Positions 52,805 through 64,000 are shown, counted from the stretch's first letter. The stretch: DNA of 64,000 nt from Parabacteroides acidifaciens (GCF_003363715.1 NZ_QREV01000020.1:1-64000), one strand, 5' to 3'. Translations and numbers: made by a program. Notes: a model not told the origin generated them from the letters alone.

Positions 52805-54290
52805 GTGTCTGGGGTAATGTGATGATAAAACTACTTCCTTCGCCGGGATGGCTTTCAACCCGGATTGTCCCGCTGTGCTTTTGTATCATGGTTTTGACGT
52901 AGAACAATCCGATTCCGTATCCTTTAACCGGAGTCCTGTTCTCATTTGGGATCCGGTAGAACTTGTCAAAGATGTGCGACAGATGTTCTTCGGCTATCCC
53001 GATTCCATTGTCTGTTATGCATATTGAGATAGCTCCGTCTGTTTCTTCTGCCGTTATCGATATTTGCGGATCGTCTCCGGAATACTTGATTGCATTATCC
53101 AGTATATTGCTAAGGATGTTGTAAAGGTGGGTGCGGTCTGCTTCGAGGCAGATCGTGTCCGGAGTAAATTTCCGGCAGACGTGAAACGCTTTGGAAGATT
53201 TGATGGTCTGCTGTTCGACAATCTTTCCGGTCAGTTCGTTCAGGTCGATCCGTTCGAATTTGAGTTTAAACTCCTTTTTCCGTTCCAGGCTGAGGGAAAG
53301 GATCTGTTCGACCATGTTTCCGAGGCGTTGCAGTTCCTCATGGCAGACATGCAGATACTTGTTCGTTTTTTCTTTATTGCCGGTTATGTTGTAATGGATC
53401 ATGGCTTCGACTGCCGCATACGTAATGGCGATCGGAGTCTTTAGTTCATGCGTGACATTGTGTGTAAAATCATCTTTCAGTTGTTCCACTGTTTTCTGAT
53501 GGATAAGGAACCAGAGCATATACGCAAAAGAAAGAGTCAGGATCAGAAGGATCAGGAAAGACGAAAACAGGATGCCCGACATCATCCGGACCGTTTCCCA
53601 CTTTGTCGGTTCGGTATATACGAAGTAAGCCCTTTTGTGGTAAGTCGTGTAATCCCATTTATATAGCTCATATTTTGTCCGGTCCAGGTTAGCTGGAACG
53701 GATGAGGATATGATGGAACTGTCCTCCAGGTTCCATATTTCGGTATAATGATGAATGTCCAGTTCGCTCTTTTGCAAATGGGAGGAAAGAATACTGTCGA
53801 ACCTGGCAAGGCTAATCGGTTTGATCGTGTCGATTGTTTCGTGCAGGGCACGTTGCATCTGTAGCCCCAATTCTCCCAGCGAACTGAAATCATCCCCTAC
53901 TTTTACGGCCGTGCTTTTAAGCATTTCCCCCGCTTCTTTGCTGAGTGTCTTCCTGTTGTAGCTGGGATTGTATATGTTTGTGTCGAGCGGTAAAATGCTC
54001 CGTTCGGAGATGATCGAGTCTTTATCCGGAAAGCTGGTGCTGATAGCGACACCGCCTTCCGTATCGGCAATGGCTGAAGTCTCCCGCTGTTTGTGTAATG
54101 CCTTGCTAAGGAAGTCTGCCCGGTCGAACAGTTCGATATGGTCTGCGTTTTTGATAGCCATCCGGATATCTTCCCGGTTCTGGGCCTGCCGGGAGTGATA
54201 GAGGCCGGTTAGCCAGAACAGCTGGTAAATGAAGATTCCGGACAAGGAAAGAATGACCAGTATGACTATATATTTGAACGAAGATTTCAT
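52794..54290 (-). CDS. Sensor histidine kinase of the two-component pair
   Basis: The 498-residue membrane kinase has two transmembrane helices (about 7-27 and 240-262) enclosing a periplasmic sensor of about 210 residues. HisKA follows with His281 in HNVTHELKTPIAITYA, and the ATPase domain with NILDNAIKYSGDDP, DNGIGIAEEHL, KGYGIGLFYVK and GEGSSFIITLP. No HAMP domain is obvious. The 11-nt overlap with the regulator gene marks one operon. The divergent gene encodes an outer-membrane barrel protein, a likely target and perhaps the source of the signal. Confidence 0.93.
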   Translation of the reverse strand: MKSSFKYIVILVILSLSGIFIYQLFWLTGLYHSRQAQNREDIRMAIKNADHIELFDRADFLSKALHKQRETSAIADTEGGVAISTSFPDKDSIISERSILPLDTNIYNPSYNRKTLSKEAGEMLKSTAVKVGDDFSSLGELGLQMQRALHETIDTIKPISLARFDSILSSHLQKSELDIHHYTEIWNLEDSSIISSSVPANLDRTKYELYKWDYTTYHKRAYFVYTEPTKWETVRMMSGILFSSFLILLILTLSFAYMLWFLIHQKTVEQLKDDFTHNVTHELKTPIAITYAAVEAMIHYNITGNKEKTNKYLHVCHEELQRLGNMVEQILSLSLERKKEFKLKFERIDLNELTGKIVEQQTIKSSKAFHVCRKFTPDTICLEADRTHLYNILSNILDNAIKYSGDDPQISITAEETDGAISICITDNGIGIAEEHLSHIFDKFYRIPNENRTPVKGYGIGLFYVKTMIQKHSGTIRVESHPGEGSSFIITLPQTHER

Positions 54291-54332
54291 ATAAACAAAT
54301 GTAGAGAAAGTTTATCTGATCCGGCTCATTTG

Positions 54333-54378
54333 GTAAGACTAAATAACATTCGGGCCGGACGATGTTATATAGTCTTAC
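54333..54378. promoter_or_regulatory. 46-nt interrupted palindrome between kinase and barrel genes
   Basis: GTAAGACTA-ATAACAT at 54333-54349 (one base between parts) is mirrored by ATGTTAT-TAGTCTTAC at 54362-54378. The centre is TCGGGCCGGACG-like. It sits in the 151-nt gap between the divergent histidine kinase and outer-membrane protein genes and is a candidate operator for the response regulator. Confidence 0.6.
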
Positions 54379-54441
54379 GAAAGAAAGGCAAAGTTTGGAA
54401 CTCTCGTTTCCGAATACAACCTTTACAAAAAAAAGAATACG

Positions 54442-56586
54442 ATGAAACACTTCTATTATTATTTGTGGATCGCTTTCCTGGCAGGCCAGGCACCTGTATG
54501 GGGACAGAACGCAACGGAAAAGAAACATATCCTCGTGAATGACAGTATAACCGTAGACCTGCCGGAGGTGTTCGTGAAAGCCGAGCGGCCATTAGTAAAG
54601 GTGTCGGAAGGTAAATTGCAGTACGACATTCCGAACCTGGTAAAAGACAAGCCGGTCGATAACGCCTTTGATGTGATAGGCGAGCTGCCCGGCATACAAA
54701 AAGAAGGGGATAAGGTGTCGATTATCGGAACCCCTTCGACCTCGATCCTGATCAACGGACGGAAAAGTTCGATGACTGCGGAGCAATTAGCCGATTTATT
54801 GAAATCAACCTCTTCATCCAAAGTAAAGCAAATCGATGTGATGTATAGCACACCTCCCCGGTTTGGCGTGAAAGGAGCATCCATCAATGTTGTAATAGAA
54901 AATGACAAATCATTAAAAGACGTGCTGAAGGGAGAAATCTCTTTGACGGGCAAGCAAGGCTATTTCTTTTCTCCGTCCGGCCAGGCAAACCTTTCGTATA
55001 TCGGAAAGAACTATTCGGCGGATATCTCTTATTCGGCTTCTTATAATCACGGACGCCAGGAAGAGGAAATGACTGCCCAACCGACTGTAAACGGCCGGCC
55101 GTACGATATCAGGCAGGATGACTGGTATAATTTTGTAAGCCTTTCCCACAATATACGGGGCGCTTTCGATTTCGATTTGAAGAACAAAGACCGGCTGTCA
55201 CTTTCCTATACCGGCCGTTTTTACGATCCGGATAAAATATCGAGAAGAGGCGCGTTAACCGAGTTTGTCGGTATCCAGCGGGTAGAGACGGAGTTGGAAT
55301 TGTCCGGAGCTTCCAATCTGCATAATGCCCGGATGGATTATGTCAGCCACAAAGGGTTCAGTGCCGGGATGGATTATACTTTTTATAAGAATGACGACAA
55401 GCAACACTTGGTGAATGACTTTGAAAAAGAGGAAGAACAGACAATCTCGACTCTGTCTTCCCAGCAGGTACAACGTGCTGATCTTTATCTGAATGACAGC
55501 CGTAAGTTGGAAAAAGGATGGATGTTGAATTACGGAGTGGAGGCTTCTCTTTCCGATACCCGTAACGAGTCCGGCCAGTCGATCAATGATGAAGAAGCTC
55601 CTGAAGGAACTTTCCGCCTTAAACAAAAAGACTATTCCGTGGGGGCTTTTGCCGGTTTTACGAAACAGTTCGGGAAAAAGATTTCATTGGATGCATCCGT
55701 CTCCTTGCAATATTATAGGGCATCCGTCGATTCGGCGGGCAAGAAAAAGACATTATGGAACAGGGTCAGCCTTTTCCCTCAATTGAACTTTACTTACAAA
55801 GTAGCCCCGTCCGGTATGCTGATGTTTTCCTTTTCGAGTGATAAATCCTACCCTTCTTATTGGATGACTACTCCCAATACCTATTATATGAATATTTATA
55901 GTTCTATTATCGGAAACCCGGATTTGAAGCCGCAACTCTCTTATTCGATGCAACTGAATTATATCCTGAAGAGCAAGTATGTATTCGGCCTGTTTGCCAA
56001 TATCCAGCCCGATAAAATACAGCAGATGACCTACCAGCGCCACGATGAGTTGCGCTCCGTATTCCAGACGGTGAATATGGATATCTACAATATGTACGGT
56101 GCGGTAGCCGTCATCCCTTTCAGGCCTTTTGATTTTATGAGTTCCAGGCTGACATTGATGGGTTGTGCCATCCATAACAAAGGGACACTTTATGATGTCT
56201 CTTTCGACCGTAAAAAACTGTTTGGCCGTGCCGAACTGAACAATACGTTCTATCTGACCAAAGACCGTAACTTGTCGTTGGATCTGCGGGGCTATTGTAT
56301 CTCTCCGGTTATCCAGGGATTGTATGATGTCGACTTTATCTATAACGTCTCGGCCGGCCTGACCTGGACATTCGCGAAAAAGAAGATGCGCCTGACGGTC
56401 CGGGGCAATGATTTGTTCGAGGGCGGCAATCCCGTCACCCACGTGGATGAACAGGGACAGAAAAGCCGGATGAAACTCTGGCAGGACAGCCGGAATGTGA
56501 CATTTACATTGCGCTATAGTTTCGGTGGCTACAAAGAGAAAAAAGCAAAAGAGGTGGATACTTCGCGTTTTGGAACGGGAATCTGA
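54442..56586 (+). CDS. Outer-membrane beta-barrel family protein (OMP_b-brl_3, TonB-receptor-like)
   Basis: The 714-residue exported protein has a signal peptide (1-22, VWGQ) and no N-terminal carboxypeptidase-regulatory domain. A plug-like domain follows (about 60-160: DNAFDVIGELPGIQKEGDKV, INGRKSSMTAEQLADLLKS), then a long barrel ending VTFTLRYSFGGYKEKK with a short tail. This matches the OMP_b-brl_3 family of Bacteroidota. Ligand unknown. It is divergent from a two-component system, and the palindrome at 54333-54378 lies between them, so regulation by that system is likely. Confidence 0.85.
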   Translation: MKHFYYYLWIAFLAGQAPVWGQNATEKKHILVNDSITVDLPEVFVKAERPLVKVSEGKLQYDIPNLVKDKPVDNAFDVIGELPGIQKEGDKVSIIGTPSTSILINGRKSSMTAEQLADLLKSTSSSKVKQIDVMYSTPPRFGVKGASINVVIENDKSLKDVLKGEISLTGKQGYFFSPSGQANLSYIGKNYSADISYSASYNHGRQEEEMTAQPTVNGRPYDIRQDDWYNFVSLSHNIRGAFDFDLKNKDRLSLSYTGRFYDPDKISRRGALTEFVGIQRVETELELSGASNLHNARMDYVSHKGFSAGMDYTFYKNDDKQHLVNDFEKEEEQTISTLSSQQVQRADLYLNDSRKLEKGWMLNYGVEASLSDTRNESGQSINDEEAPEGTFRLKQKDYSVGAFAGFTKQFGKKISLDASVSLQYYRASVDSAGKKKTLWNRVSLFPQLNFTYKVAPSGMLMFSFSSDKSYPSYWMTTPNTYYMNIYSSIIGNPDLKPQLSYSMQLNYILKSKYVFGLFANIQPDKIQQMTYQRHDELRSVFQTVNMDIYNMYGAVAVIPFRPFDFMSSRLTLMGCAIHNKGTLYDVSFDRKKLFGRAELNNTFYLTKDRNLSLDLRGYCISPVIQGLYDVDFIYNVSAGLTWTFAKKKMRLTVRGNDLFEGGNPVTHVDEQGQKSRMKLWQDSRNVTFTLRYSFGGYKEKKAKEVDTSRFGTGI

Positions 56587-56720
56587 TATATTGGAATTGC
56601 AAGCTGGTCGTGATTTTCAGTTTTCTCTTTTATCTCTCCGGGAATCATGGACTTGAAGAAGAGTTTTGATAAATAGCTGACTATCCCGTAGTTTTCGTTC
56701 TTTAGTACGGAAAACTTTCA

Positions 56721-56728
56721 TACCTTTG
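56721..56728 (+). promoter_or_regulatory. -7 promoter box upstream of cas3
   Basis: TACCTTTG lies 93 nt before the cas3 ATG, in a 235-nt gap (56587-56821) that holds no gene. A good -33 box is not visible. The leader has no clear hairpin. Confidence 0.5.
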
Positions 56729-56821
56729 TTATTACTGAATATAAAACAAAAGTAGGGAGGTATAGTATAAACTTTTCCTTAACCGTTTGTTTCAGAGGAC
56801 TAAAATCCCTTCACGTATATA

Positions 56822-59044
<2,223 letters not shown>

Positions 59045-59082
59045 TGGAAATATGATATAATTGTAATTTTAATAGGTGAAAT

Positions 59083-59135
59083 AAGGTTGATAGTATTCCA
59101 TAAAACTTGTACTTTTATGGAATACTATCAACCTT
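59083..59135. other. Perfect 23-bp stem-loop between cas3 and the array end
   Basis: AAGGTTGATAGTATTCCATA.. (59083-59105) and its exact reverse complement (59113-59135) enclose a 7-nt loop. It has no T-run on either side. It lies after the cas3 stop and beyond the leader-distal end of the array, so it may end or protect both transcripts. The sequence overlapping its left edge (59075-59093) resembles part of the array leader (61168-61186). Confidence 0.8.
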
Positions 59136-59149
59136 GATGGCAGAATAAT

Positions 59150-61089
59150 GGAGCATCGCTTGTATCCCTGGCGGATACGACTATACATAGCTTGCTATTT
59201 GCATTGCGCAAATAGTTTCAACCCACGCACCCCGGCGGGATACGACCAAAGCGGTACACGATACGCGAATTCGCTTTCTTTAGTTTCAATCCACGTACCC
59301 CGGCAGGATACGACCGGAGTACGACGGGGTGACCGGATCGATGAGATGTTTCAACCCACGTACCCCAGCGGGATACGACCGTTGCCGGGTAGATGGCAAG
59401 GAACAGCAAGCAAGTTTCAATCCACGCACCCATAAAGGATGCGACAAACCGAGGTACGAGGTAAAAGCGTTCTCCTCTGTTTCAACCCACACACCTATAA
59501 AGGATGCGACTGTCGTTAGCGTAATCTACGCCCATCCACAAGTTGTTTCAACCCACGTACCCCGGCGAGATACGACTTTGTGAATTGCAGTGGAGCGTAC
59601 CGACTCGTTGTTTCAACCCACGTACCCATAAAGGATGCGACCGTGTCACCGTACAGGCTATCCAGCATTTTAAGGTTTCAACCCACGCACCTATAAAAGA
59701 TGCGACTTTTACGCTATGCATCCAGAGGCTACGCAGTTAGTTTCAACCCACGCACCCCGGCGGGATACGACTTGCCCTGCTCGCCCTGTCGTGCAGGACT
59801 ATAAAAGTTTCAATCCACGTACCCCGGCGGGATACGACCGCCAAGATTGTGGGCGCGATTGTTATCAAGTATGTTTCAACCCACGTACCCCGGCGAGATA
59901 CGACTGGCCTTTACCACCTTCAACCCGCGTACGTTCGAGTTTCAACCCACGTACCCCGGCGAGATACGACAGACGTTTTCTCATGAATACTCCTTAAATG
60001 GTTGGTTTCAACCCACGTACCCCGGCGAGATACGACCTTGCCCGGTTTCCGTAAAGAAAGCATTTACAGTTTCAACCCACGTACCCCGGCGAGATACGAC
60101 AAACGTATGTACACCATCGGCCAGCTTCATATTGTTTCAACCCACGTACCCCGGCGAGATACGACCTTTTTTGCCAGTAAATCCCATTACCAAGAGAGTG
60201 TTTCAACCCACGTACCCCGGCGAGATACGACTCACATAATTGGTATTCAGGTATCCCCCAACTATGTTTCAACCCACGTACCCCAGCGGGATACGACATC
60301 AAAAAATAAGCAAGGTAGCAAAATGGAATGTTTCAACCCACGTACCCCAGCGGGATACGACATCTGAAGATTCCAGTTCTTGGGCTGGTGAATAGTTTCA
60401 ACCCACGTACCCCAGCGGGATACGACAATCCTCTTTTGCAACCTTTAGTGTTCCAGGTAGGTTTCAACCCACGTACCCCAGCGGGATACGACCCGTGTCG
60501 ATCAGGCCATTGCGGATGTTGAATCGGTGTTTCAACCCACGTACCCCAGCGGGATACGACAACAGGCTATCCGATGAATACAATACTGAATTTGTTTCAA
60601 CCCACGTACCCCAGCGGGATACGACTCAAGCAGACCAAGCGAAAGTTGCAGCTAAGTTTATGTTTCAACCCACGTACCCCAGCGGGATACGACATCTGTA
60701 AATAGAGCTTCGTATGTCTCTTTTAAAGTTTCAACCCACGTACCCCAGCGGGATACGACTTGGAATAGACAATGGAACGACTGGTACAATAGGTTTCAAC
60801 CCACGTACCCCAGCGGGATACGACTTTTTAAAGATAAAGAGTAAGAGCGATGGAAGAAGTTTCAACCCACGTACCCCAGCGGGATACGACTTGAATCAAT
60901 GACACATTTCTTCAATCATATAGGAGTTTCAACCCACGTACCCCAGCGGGATACGACGAAGACAGTACAATATGATCCTGAAAAAATGAAGGTTTCAACC
61001 CACGTACCCCAGCGGGATACGACTTTCAATTCATCGACATCTTTAATTTTTTCTAAGGTTTCAACCCACGTACCCCAGCGGGATACGAC
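59150..61089 (-). CRISPR. Type I-C CRISPR array: 29 repeats plus one degenerate terminal repeat
   Basis: Twenty-nine 32-bp repeats run from 59215-59246 to 61058-61089 with spacers of about 31-36 bp; a diverged repeat at 59150-59181, one 33-bp spacer away, ends the array. On the plus strand repeats begin GTTTCAACCCACGTACCCC and end GATACGAC or GATGCGAC. The crRNA-sense strand is the minus strand (repeat ends TTGAAAC), so the leader is at the high end beside cas2. Variants by position: the first ten are a mixture (CGGCGGG, CGGCAGG, CAGCGGG, CGGCGAG, CATAAAGG, TATAAAGG, TATAAAAG centres); repeats 11-16 (59873-60231) all have CGGCGAG; repeats 17-29 (60266-61089) all have CAGCGGG. The hairpin is kept in most variants. 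Confidence 0.98.
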
Positions 61090-61261
61090 CGCATTGCAAA
61101 TAATGCAAACATTTACAGCTTGTTAGTGATGTCTTTATGCGATAATAAACTTTTTAGATTCTTTATTGGTGAAATAGGGCTAATAGATATGTGCAAGAGA
61201 TTAATAATCAATGAATGCGAAAGTTCCTGCTTTCCCGTTAATACTTAATGTTCGCGAATAG
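61090..61261 (-). promoter_or_regulatory. CRISPR leader
   Basis: This 172-nt A+T-rich stretch lies between the leader-proximal repeat and the cas2 stop codon. It is where the array promoter and the spacer-integration signals should be. It includes GGTGAAATAGGGCTAATAG (61168-61186), of which 16 of 19 bases recur at 59075-59093 beyond the other end of the array. No gene is present. Confidence 0.75.
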
Positions 61262-61552
61262 CTATATAATAAGTTCGTCTTCTACATTATATGATGTGAC
61301 GACACCTATATATTCAACCCTTTTAGAATAATTATTCCCTAAGAAATAGAAGCGGATGCTATCTTTTTTATGATCTATAATATCCAATAACTTTAACCTT
61401 AACTCGGTAAACTGAGCAGGCGAGACAGAACACTCAAAGACCGAGTTCTGAACGCGTTGACCATAGTTCAGACATTGGCGTGCTACCTGCCGTAACCTGC
61501 GCTGCCCGTCGGAAGTCATTGTCTCAACATCATACGTAACAAGGACATACAT
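61262..61552 (-). CDS. cas2: CRISPR-associated endonuclease Cas2
   Basis: The 96-residue ferredoxin-like protein begins MYVLVTYDVETM with the conserved Asp8, continues with RRLRQVARQCLNYGQRVQNS (in part) and VFECSVS, and ends with the beta-strand pair typical of Cas2. It forms the spacer-acquisition complex with Cas1. It lies 4 nt after cas1 and directly upstream of the leader. Confidence 0.96.
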   Translation of the reverse strand: MYVLVTYDVETMTSDGQRRLRQVARQCLNYGQRVQNSVFECSVSPAQFTELRLKLLDIIDHKKDSIRFYFLGNNYSKRVEYIGVVTSYNVEDELII

Positions 61553-61556
61553 ACAA

Positions 61557-62591
61557 TTATTTCATTAAGAAGACCGGATAATTATCTAAATCATTTCTCA
61601 AAAAGCGGGCCAAAAGCATTGCCTGAATATATGGGATAAGCCCTATCGGTACAGATTCATTTAGATAGGGGTGGATTATTGTCTCTCTTTTTCTCTTTTG
61701 CCAGGCAAGCAGAACCTCTTTTCTAACATCTTCGTCCATTACAATTCCGTTATCTCCGTGTTCAACAAAACCTTTCCCGGAAATTTGTTTGCGATTGATT
61801 AAGGACAGTACTAATCTGTCTGCCAGATAAGCTCGCAACTCTTCCATCATATCTAACGCTAAACTTGCTCTTCCCGGTCGATCGGTATGTAAAAAGCCTA
61901 CATACGGATCAAGTCCTACCGTTTCTAAGGCAGATTGTACTTCGTGATTCAGTAAGGTGTAAACAAATGACAGCAGGGCATTAACCTTATCTTTGGGTGG
62001 CCTTCTGTTTCTCCCGCTAAAAGGAAAATCCTCACATTGCGATATGATCATTTGGTTGAATACAGAGAAATAAGTTGTCGCAGCCTCTCCTTCTATACCT
62101 CTTAATGCGTCGGAGGATTCCGCAACTAAAGCCTGATTCTTAGATCTTTTCAGTTTGTCGGACACGGATAAAAAAAGAGAAAGCTGTTCATTGGAAGAAA
62201 TGTGATCTCTTTTGAAACGATCTATAACTGTTCGGGAATTTGCTATCTTTCCAGCAATGAACAGACGGCTGATCTCTAACGATTTATTTGTGTCATCGGC
62301 AATTCTGTATTGTATTCTTCGTAAAAGGACATTCCCTTTTATCGGACCGGATACTCTCCCTTGGAACTGTCCGTTGGCACTTAGAAAACATAATCCTACA
62401 TTCCTTTCGGCACACATCTTTATTAATGCCGGAGAAGCGCCCATATATCCGAATGTGACGATACCTTCTATATTCAGAACCGGAATTCTGAATATATCTT
62501 TATCCTTTACCCTGATTACTACATTTTCTCCATCTTTAGTCAAATAGGCTTCAGGGGTAGTTACATACAGTGTGTTTAATAGTTTTCTCAT
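61557..62591 (-). CDS. cas1: CRISPR-associated endonuclease Cas1 (type I-C)
   Basis: The 344-residue integrase has the N-terminal beta domain (MRKLLNTLYVTTPEAYLTKD) and a helical catalytic domain. Metal ligands are expected in GIEGEAATTYFSVF (Glu), GLDPYVGFLHTDRPGRASLA (His) and ALDMMEELRAYLADRLVL (acidic residue); all three motifs are present and intact. It inserts new spacers at the leader end together with Cas2, helped by Cas4. It lies 3 nt after cas4. Confidence 0.97.
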   Translation of the reverse strand: MRKLLNTLYVTTPEAYLTKDGENVVIRVKDKDIFRIPVLNIEGIVTFGYMGASPALIKMCAERNVGLCFLSANGQFQGRVSGPIKGNVLLRRIQYRIADDTNKSLEISRLFIAGKIANSRTVIDRFKRDHISSNEQLSLFLSVSDKLKRSKNQALVAESSDALRGIEGEAATTYFSVFNQMIISQCEDFPFSGRNRRPPKDKVNALLSFVYTLLNHEVQSALETVGLDPYVGFLHTDRPGRASLALDMMEELRAYLADRLVLSLINRKQISGKGFVEHGDNGIVMDEDVRKEVLLAWQKRKRETIIHPYLNESVPIGLIPYIQAMLLARFLRNDLDNYPVFLMK

Positions 62592-62594
62592 ATT

Positions 62595-63263
62595 TTAATC
62601 ATATAACTGGGACAGGTAAGTCTCAACCTTCGATGTTTTTGTTAGTATCTTAGGCATACACACGTCACATAATGAACATGACTTGCAATGCGCTTTGTAT
62701 ATTGCCGGTGGAAGGATTTTCTGCTCATATAACCGGTGCATTTGAGTACATTTCTCTTCAACCAGTGTCCGTAGTTCTCCGGTAAACGGAATCTCTTCCC
62801 GGTGGCGAGTTTCTCCGTAATACAAAAAGCCTTTTTCTATGCAGACGTTATACATTTCTTCCAGGCAAATGGCTTGTGCGCATAGCTGGACTTCATCTAT
62901 CCGGTCTTTTTTAGGTTTTCCCCGTTTGTATTCGACTGGAATTAATTGCCAGAATCCCGGATATTTAGGATGTTGTATAGCGTTTTGTCCAGAGGTGGAA
63001 GCGACCATTTCCACTACATCTGAGATTCCATAGAGTCCCAATCGTCTTGAAACGAGCGTAACAGACCTTAATGTTACTATGTCTTTGTTACGGTTCATCA
63101 AGGTTGGATCGTCTACCTTTTGATGCATCCAACTTCCTTCAACCGTGAGGTTGTTTTCCGCCCACTGCTGTTCGATATGTATAAGGGCCCATTGACGTTC
63201 ACAGAAAGTTATGTGCTGGATTCCGGAAAGCATCAACAGGTCCTCATCTCCGTATTCTATCAT
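62595..63263 (-). CDS. cas4: CRISPR-associated exonuclease Cas4
   Basis: The 222-residue RecB-like nuclease trims pre-spacers and sets PAM selection. An iron-sulfur cluster is expected from Cys21 (FCERQW) and the C-terminal cysteines 193, 196, 199 and 202 ([11 protein letters not shown]). Nuclease residues are Asp82 (GISDVVE), Glu111 and Lys113 (PVEYKRGK), and the QLCAQA motif (126-131). The start codon overlaps the cas7 stop by 4 nt (ATGA). Confidence 0.95.
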   Translation of the reverse strand: MIEYGDEDLLMLSGIQHITFCERQWALIHIEQQWAENNLTVEGSWMHQKVDDPTLMNRNKDIVTLRSVTLVSRRLGLYGISDVVEMVASTSGQNAIQHPKYPGFWQLIPVEYKRGKPKKDRIDEVQLCAQAICLEEMYNVCIEKGFLYYGETRHREEIPFTGELRTLVEEKCTQMHRLYEQKILPPAIYKAHCKSCSLCDVCMPKILTKTSKVETYLSQLYD

Positions 63264-64000
63264 ATCATGTCCAGAACTTCTATACCTTCCGGTAGTTTAT
63301 CCTTGTCGATGGTGACAATATAATCGTCGAACGAGCGGGGTGGGCGTTGGTCGTCCTTTAGCTGGACCTTAACTAAACTGAATAAGGTATGGGCTGAAGC
63401 ATTTCCTAATGCTGTACTGTGCTTGAATACGATTAACTTACGGGCATTCATCATGCCTCTGGCAGCAGAATGATCGTGGTCGAACATATTTTTCAGTGAA
63501 TCCCAGAATAAATTCAAGTCCTCTTCATTGAACCCGGTCTGTGCAGCTAAATGTGCGGAAATAAATCCGTTTGCTTTGTATAATCCATAGGGTACAGTGA
63601 ACTTACGGCCCATGGTGCGGTTATCTCCACTCTGTTTTTTAGCTTCGTCATCAGTTGCCACCGCCATGCGGGTTATACTATGCTCGGCGGTAACGATCGG
63701 ATTGATAGAACGGGCAAAGGTAAACTGAATAGGACCACGAACTTGTCCGGCATTTTCACCTGTACTAAGTACGGCTCCAAATGTTCTTATATCATAAAAA
63801 TTTCTGCACATCCATTGTCGGGCAGCCTCTGTTTTATCTCCTTTTTCTTTTATATCTTTAACCCCTTCCTGTTTATGAGCTTCAGTGATCGAATTATTCA
63901 ATATAGCTTTCTCTTTAATGAATATATCATAAGGTTTCTCATACCCTTTTACTATTTGAACAAAGTTACGGACTTTACGCTTCAGGCATACGTCAGAAAC
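63260..64000 (-). CDS. cas7: CRISPR-associated protein Cas7 (Csd2, type I-C), cut by the window end
   Basis: The reading frame stays open to position 64000, and the extra upstream residues read [20 protein letters not shown], text typical of the Csd2 N-terminal third; the start is therefore beyond the window and the TTG at 63901 is internal. About 246 residues are visible of an expected ~290. Motifs seen are [20 protein letters not shown], then FARSINPI and HSITRMAV, and [20 protein letters not shown], all Csd2-like. Cas7 forms the backbone of the type I-C Cascade on the crRNA. cas8c and cas5 are expected upstream, outside the window. Confidence 0.95.
   Translation of the reverse strand, partial: VSDVCLKRKVRNFVQIVKGYEKPYDIFIKEKAILNNSITEAHKQEGVKDIKEKGDKTEAARQWMCRNFYDIRTFGAVLSTGENAGQVRGPIQFTFARSINPIVTAEHSITRMAVATDDEAKKQSGDNRTMGRKFTVPYGLYKANGFISAHLAAQTGFNEEDLNLFWDSLKNMFDHDHSAARGMMNARKLIVFKHSTALGNASAHTLFSLVKVQLKDDQRPPRSFDDYIVTIDKDKLPEGIEVLDMI

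Noticed and set aside
59148-61126. Many short open frames across the CRISPR array (peptides with repeated FNPRTPAGYD or STHVPRRDTT)
   Set aside because: They are translations of the 32-bp repeats, not genes; the phase changes with spacer length.
63260-63901. Complete 213-residue Cas7 starting at TTG 63901
   Set aside because: The frame continues upstream to the window end with clear Csd2 sequence, so the TTG is internal and the gene is cut by the window.

Overview
This 64 kb window reads as a chromosomal piece of a gut member of the order Bacteroidales. Parabacteroides is my best guess, but that is inference only. The support is Bacteroidota-type promoters (TTTG, about 19 nt, then TAnnTTTG) in front of many genes, start codons without Shine-Dalgarno sequences, SusC-style and OMP_b-brl-style receptors, NigD-like lipoproteins, the ftsK-lolA-trxB gene order and a type I-C CRISPR-Cas locus.

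Layout. 1-1.2 kb: two inverted copies of a dispersed non-coding element. 1.2-4.7 kb: secreted sugar and ester hydrolases (GH43-like, tannase/feruloyl esterase, DUF1080). 4.8-8.2 kb (minus strand): malate dehydrogenase, then a tight DUF5063 / 3'-5' exonuclease / rRNA methyltransferase operon. 8.4-14.2 kb: an AAA/PD-(D/E)XK protein, then ftsK-lolA-trxB. 14.2-14.5 kb: a nested palindromic repeat. 14.6-16.9 kb: GDPD and GHL10 hydrolases. 16.9-20 kb: a Cys/His-rich protein, TonB receptor and HMA protein, probably for metal uptake. 20-22.7 kb: ECF sigma factor, anti-sigma/barrel-like protein and a NigD-like lipoprotein. 22.7-25.8 kb: an accessory block holding a HEPN Abi gene, gene fragments and repeats, partly enclosed by a 66-bp direct duplication. 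25.9-34.6 kb: lipoprotein, Yip1 protein, smpB, metH, histidine kinase, DUF3810. 34.7-35.6 kb: a second HEPN Abi gene. 35.8-44.7 kb: ileS, a DksA-like protein, lspA, DUF4296, an RNA methyltransferase and a BamA/TamA-like protein. 44.8-45.7 kb: tRNA-Arg and a MITE-like element. 45.7-50.1 kb: rhaM-like gene and the rmuC-yfcC-dinB operon. 50.2-56.6 kb: tpx, an MFS carrier, and a two-component system divergent from an outer-membrane barrel protein. 56.8-64 kb: type I-C cas3, a 29-repeat array, and cas2, cas1, cas4 and partial cas7 on the minus strand; cas8c and cas5 would lie beyond the window.

Most interesting signals. (1) Both HEPN Abi genes have the same leader: a strong promoter, a roughly 50-nt stem-loop RNA with a U-tract, and the start codon 18-19 nt after the stem. 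This suggests an RNA-partnered toxin/defence unit present twice. The two otherwise diverged genes are about 95% identical over their last 56 nt. (2) Four copies of a roughly 0.55-kb element share flanks but carry two unrelated 21-bp-periodic cores; one copy sits inside MITE-type terminal inverted repeats. (3) Palindromic repeats lie in frame inside three genes: metH, the sigma-linked barrel protein and a small hypothetical gene. (4) The CRISPR array is a mosaic of repeat families whose changes mostly preserve the hairpin, with sharp blocks towards the leader.
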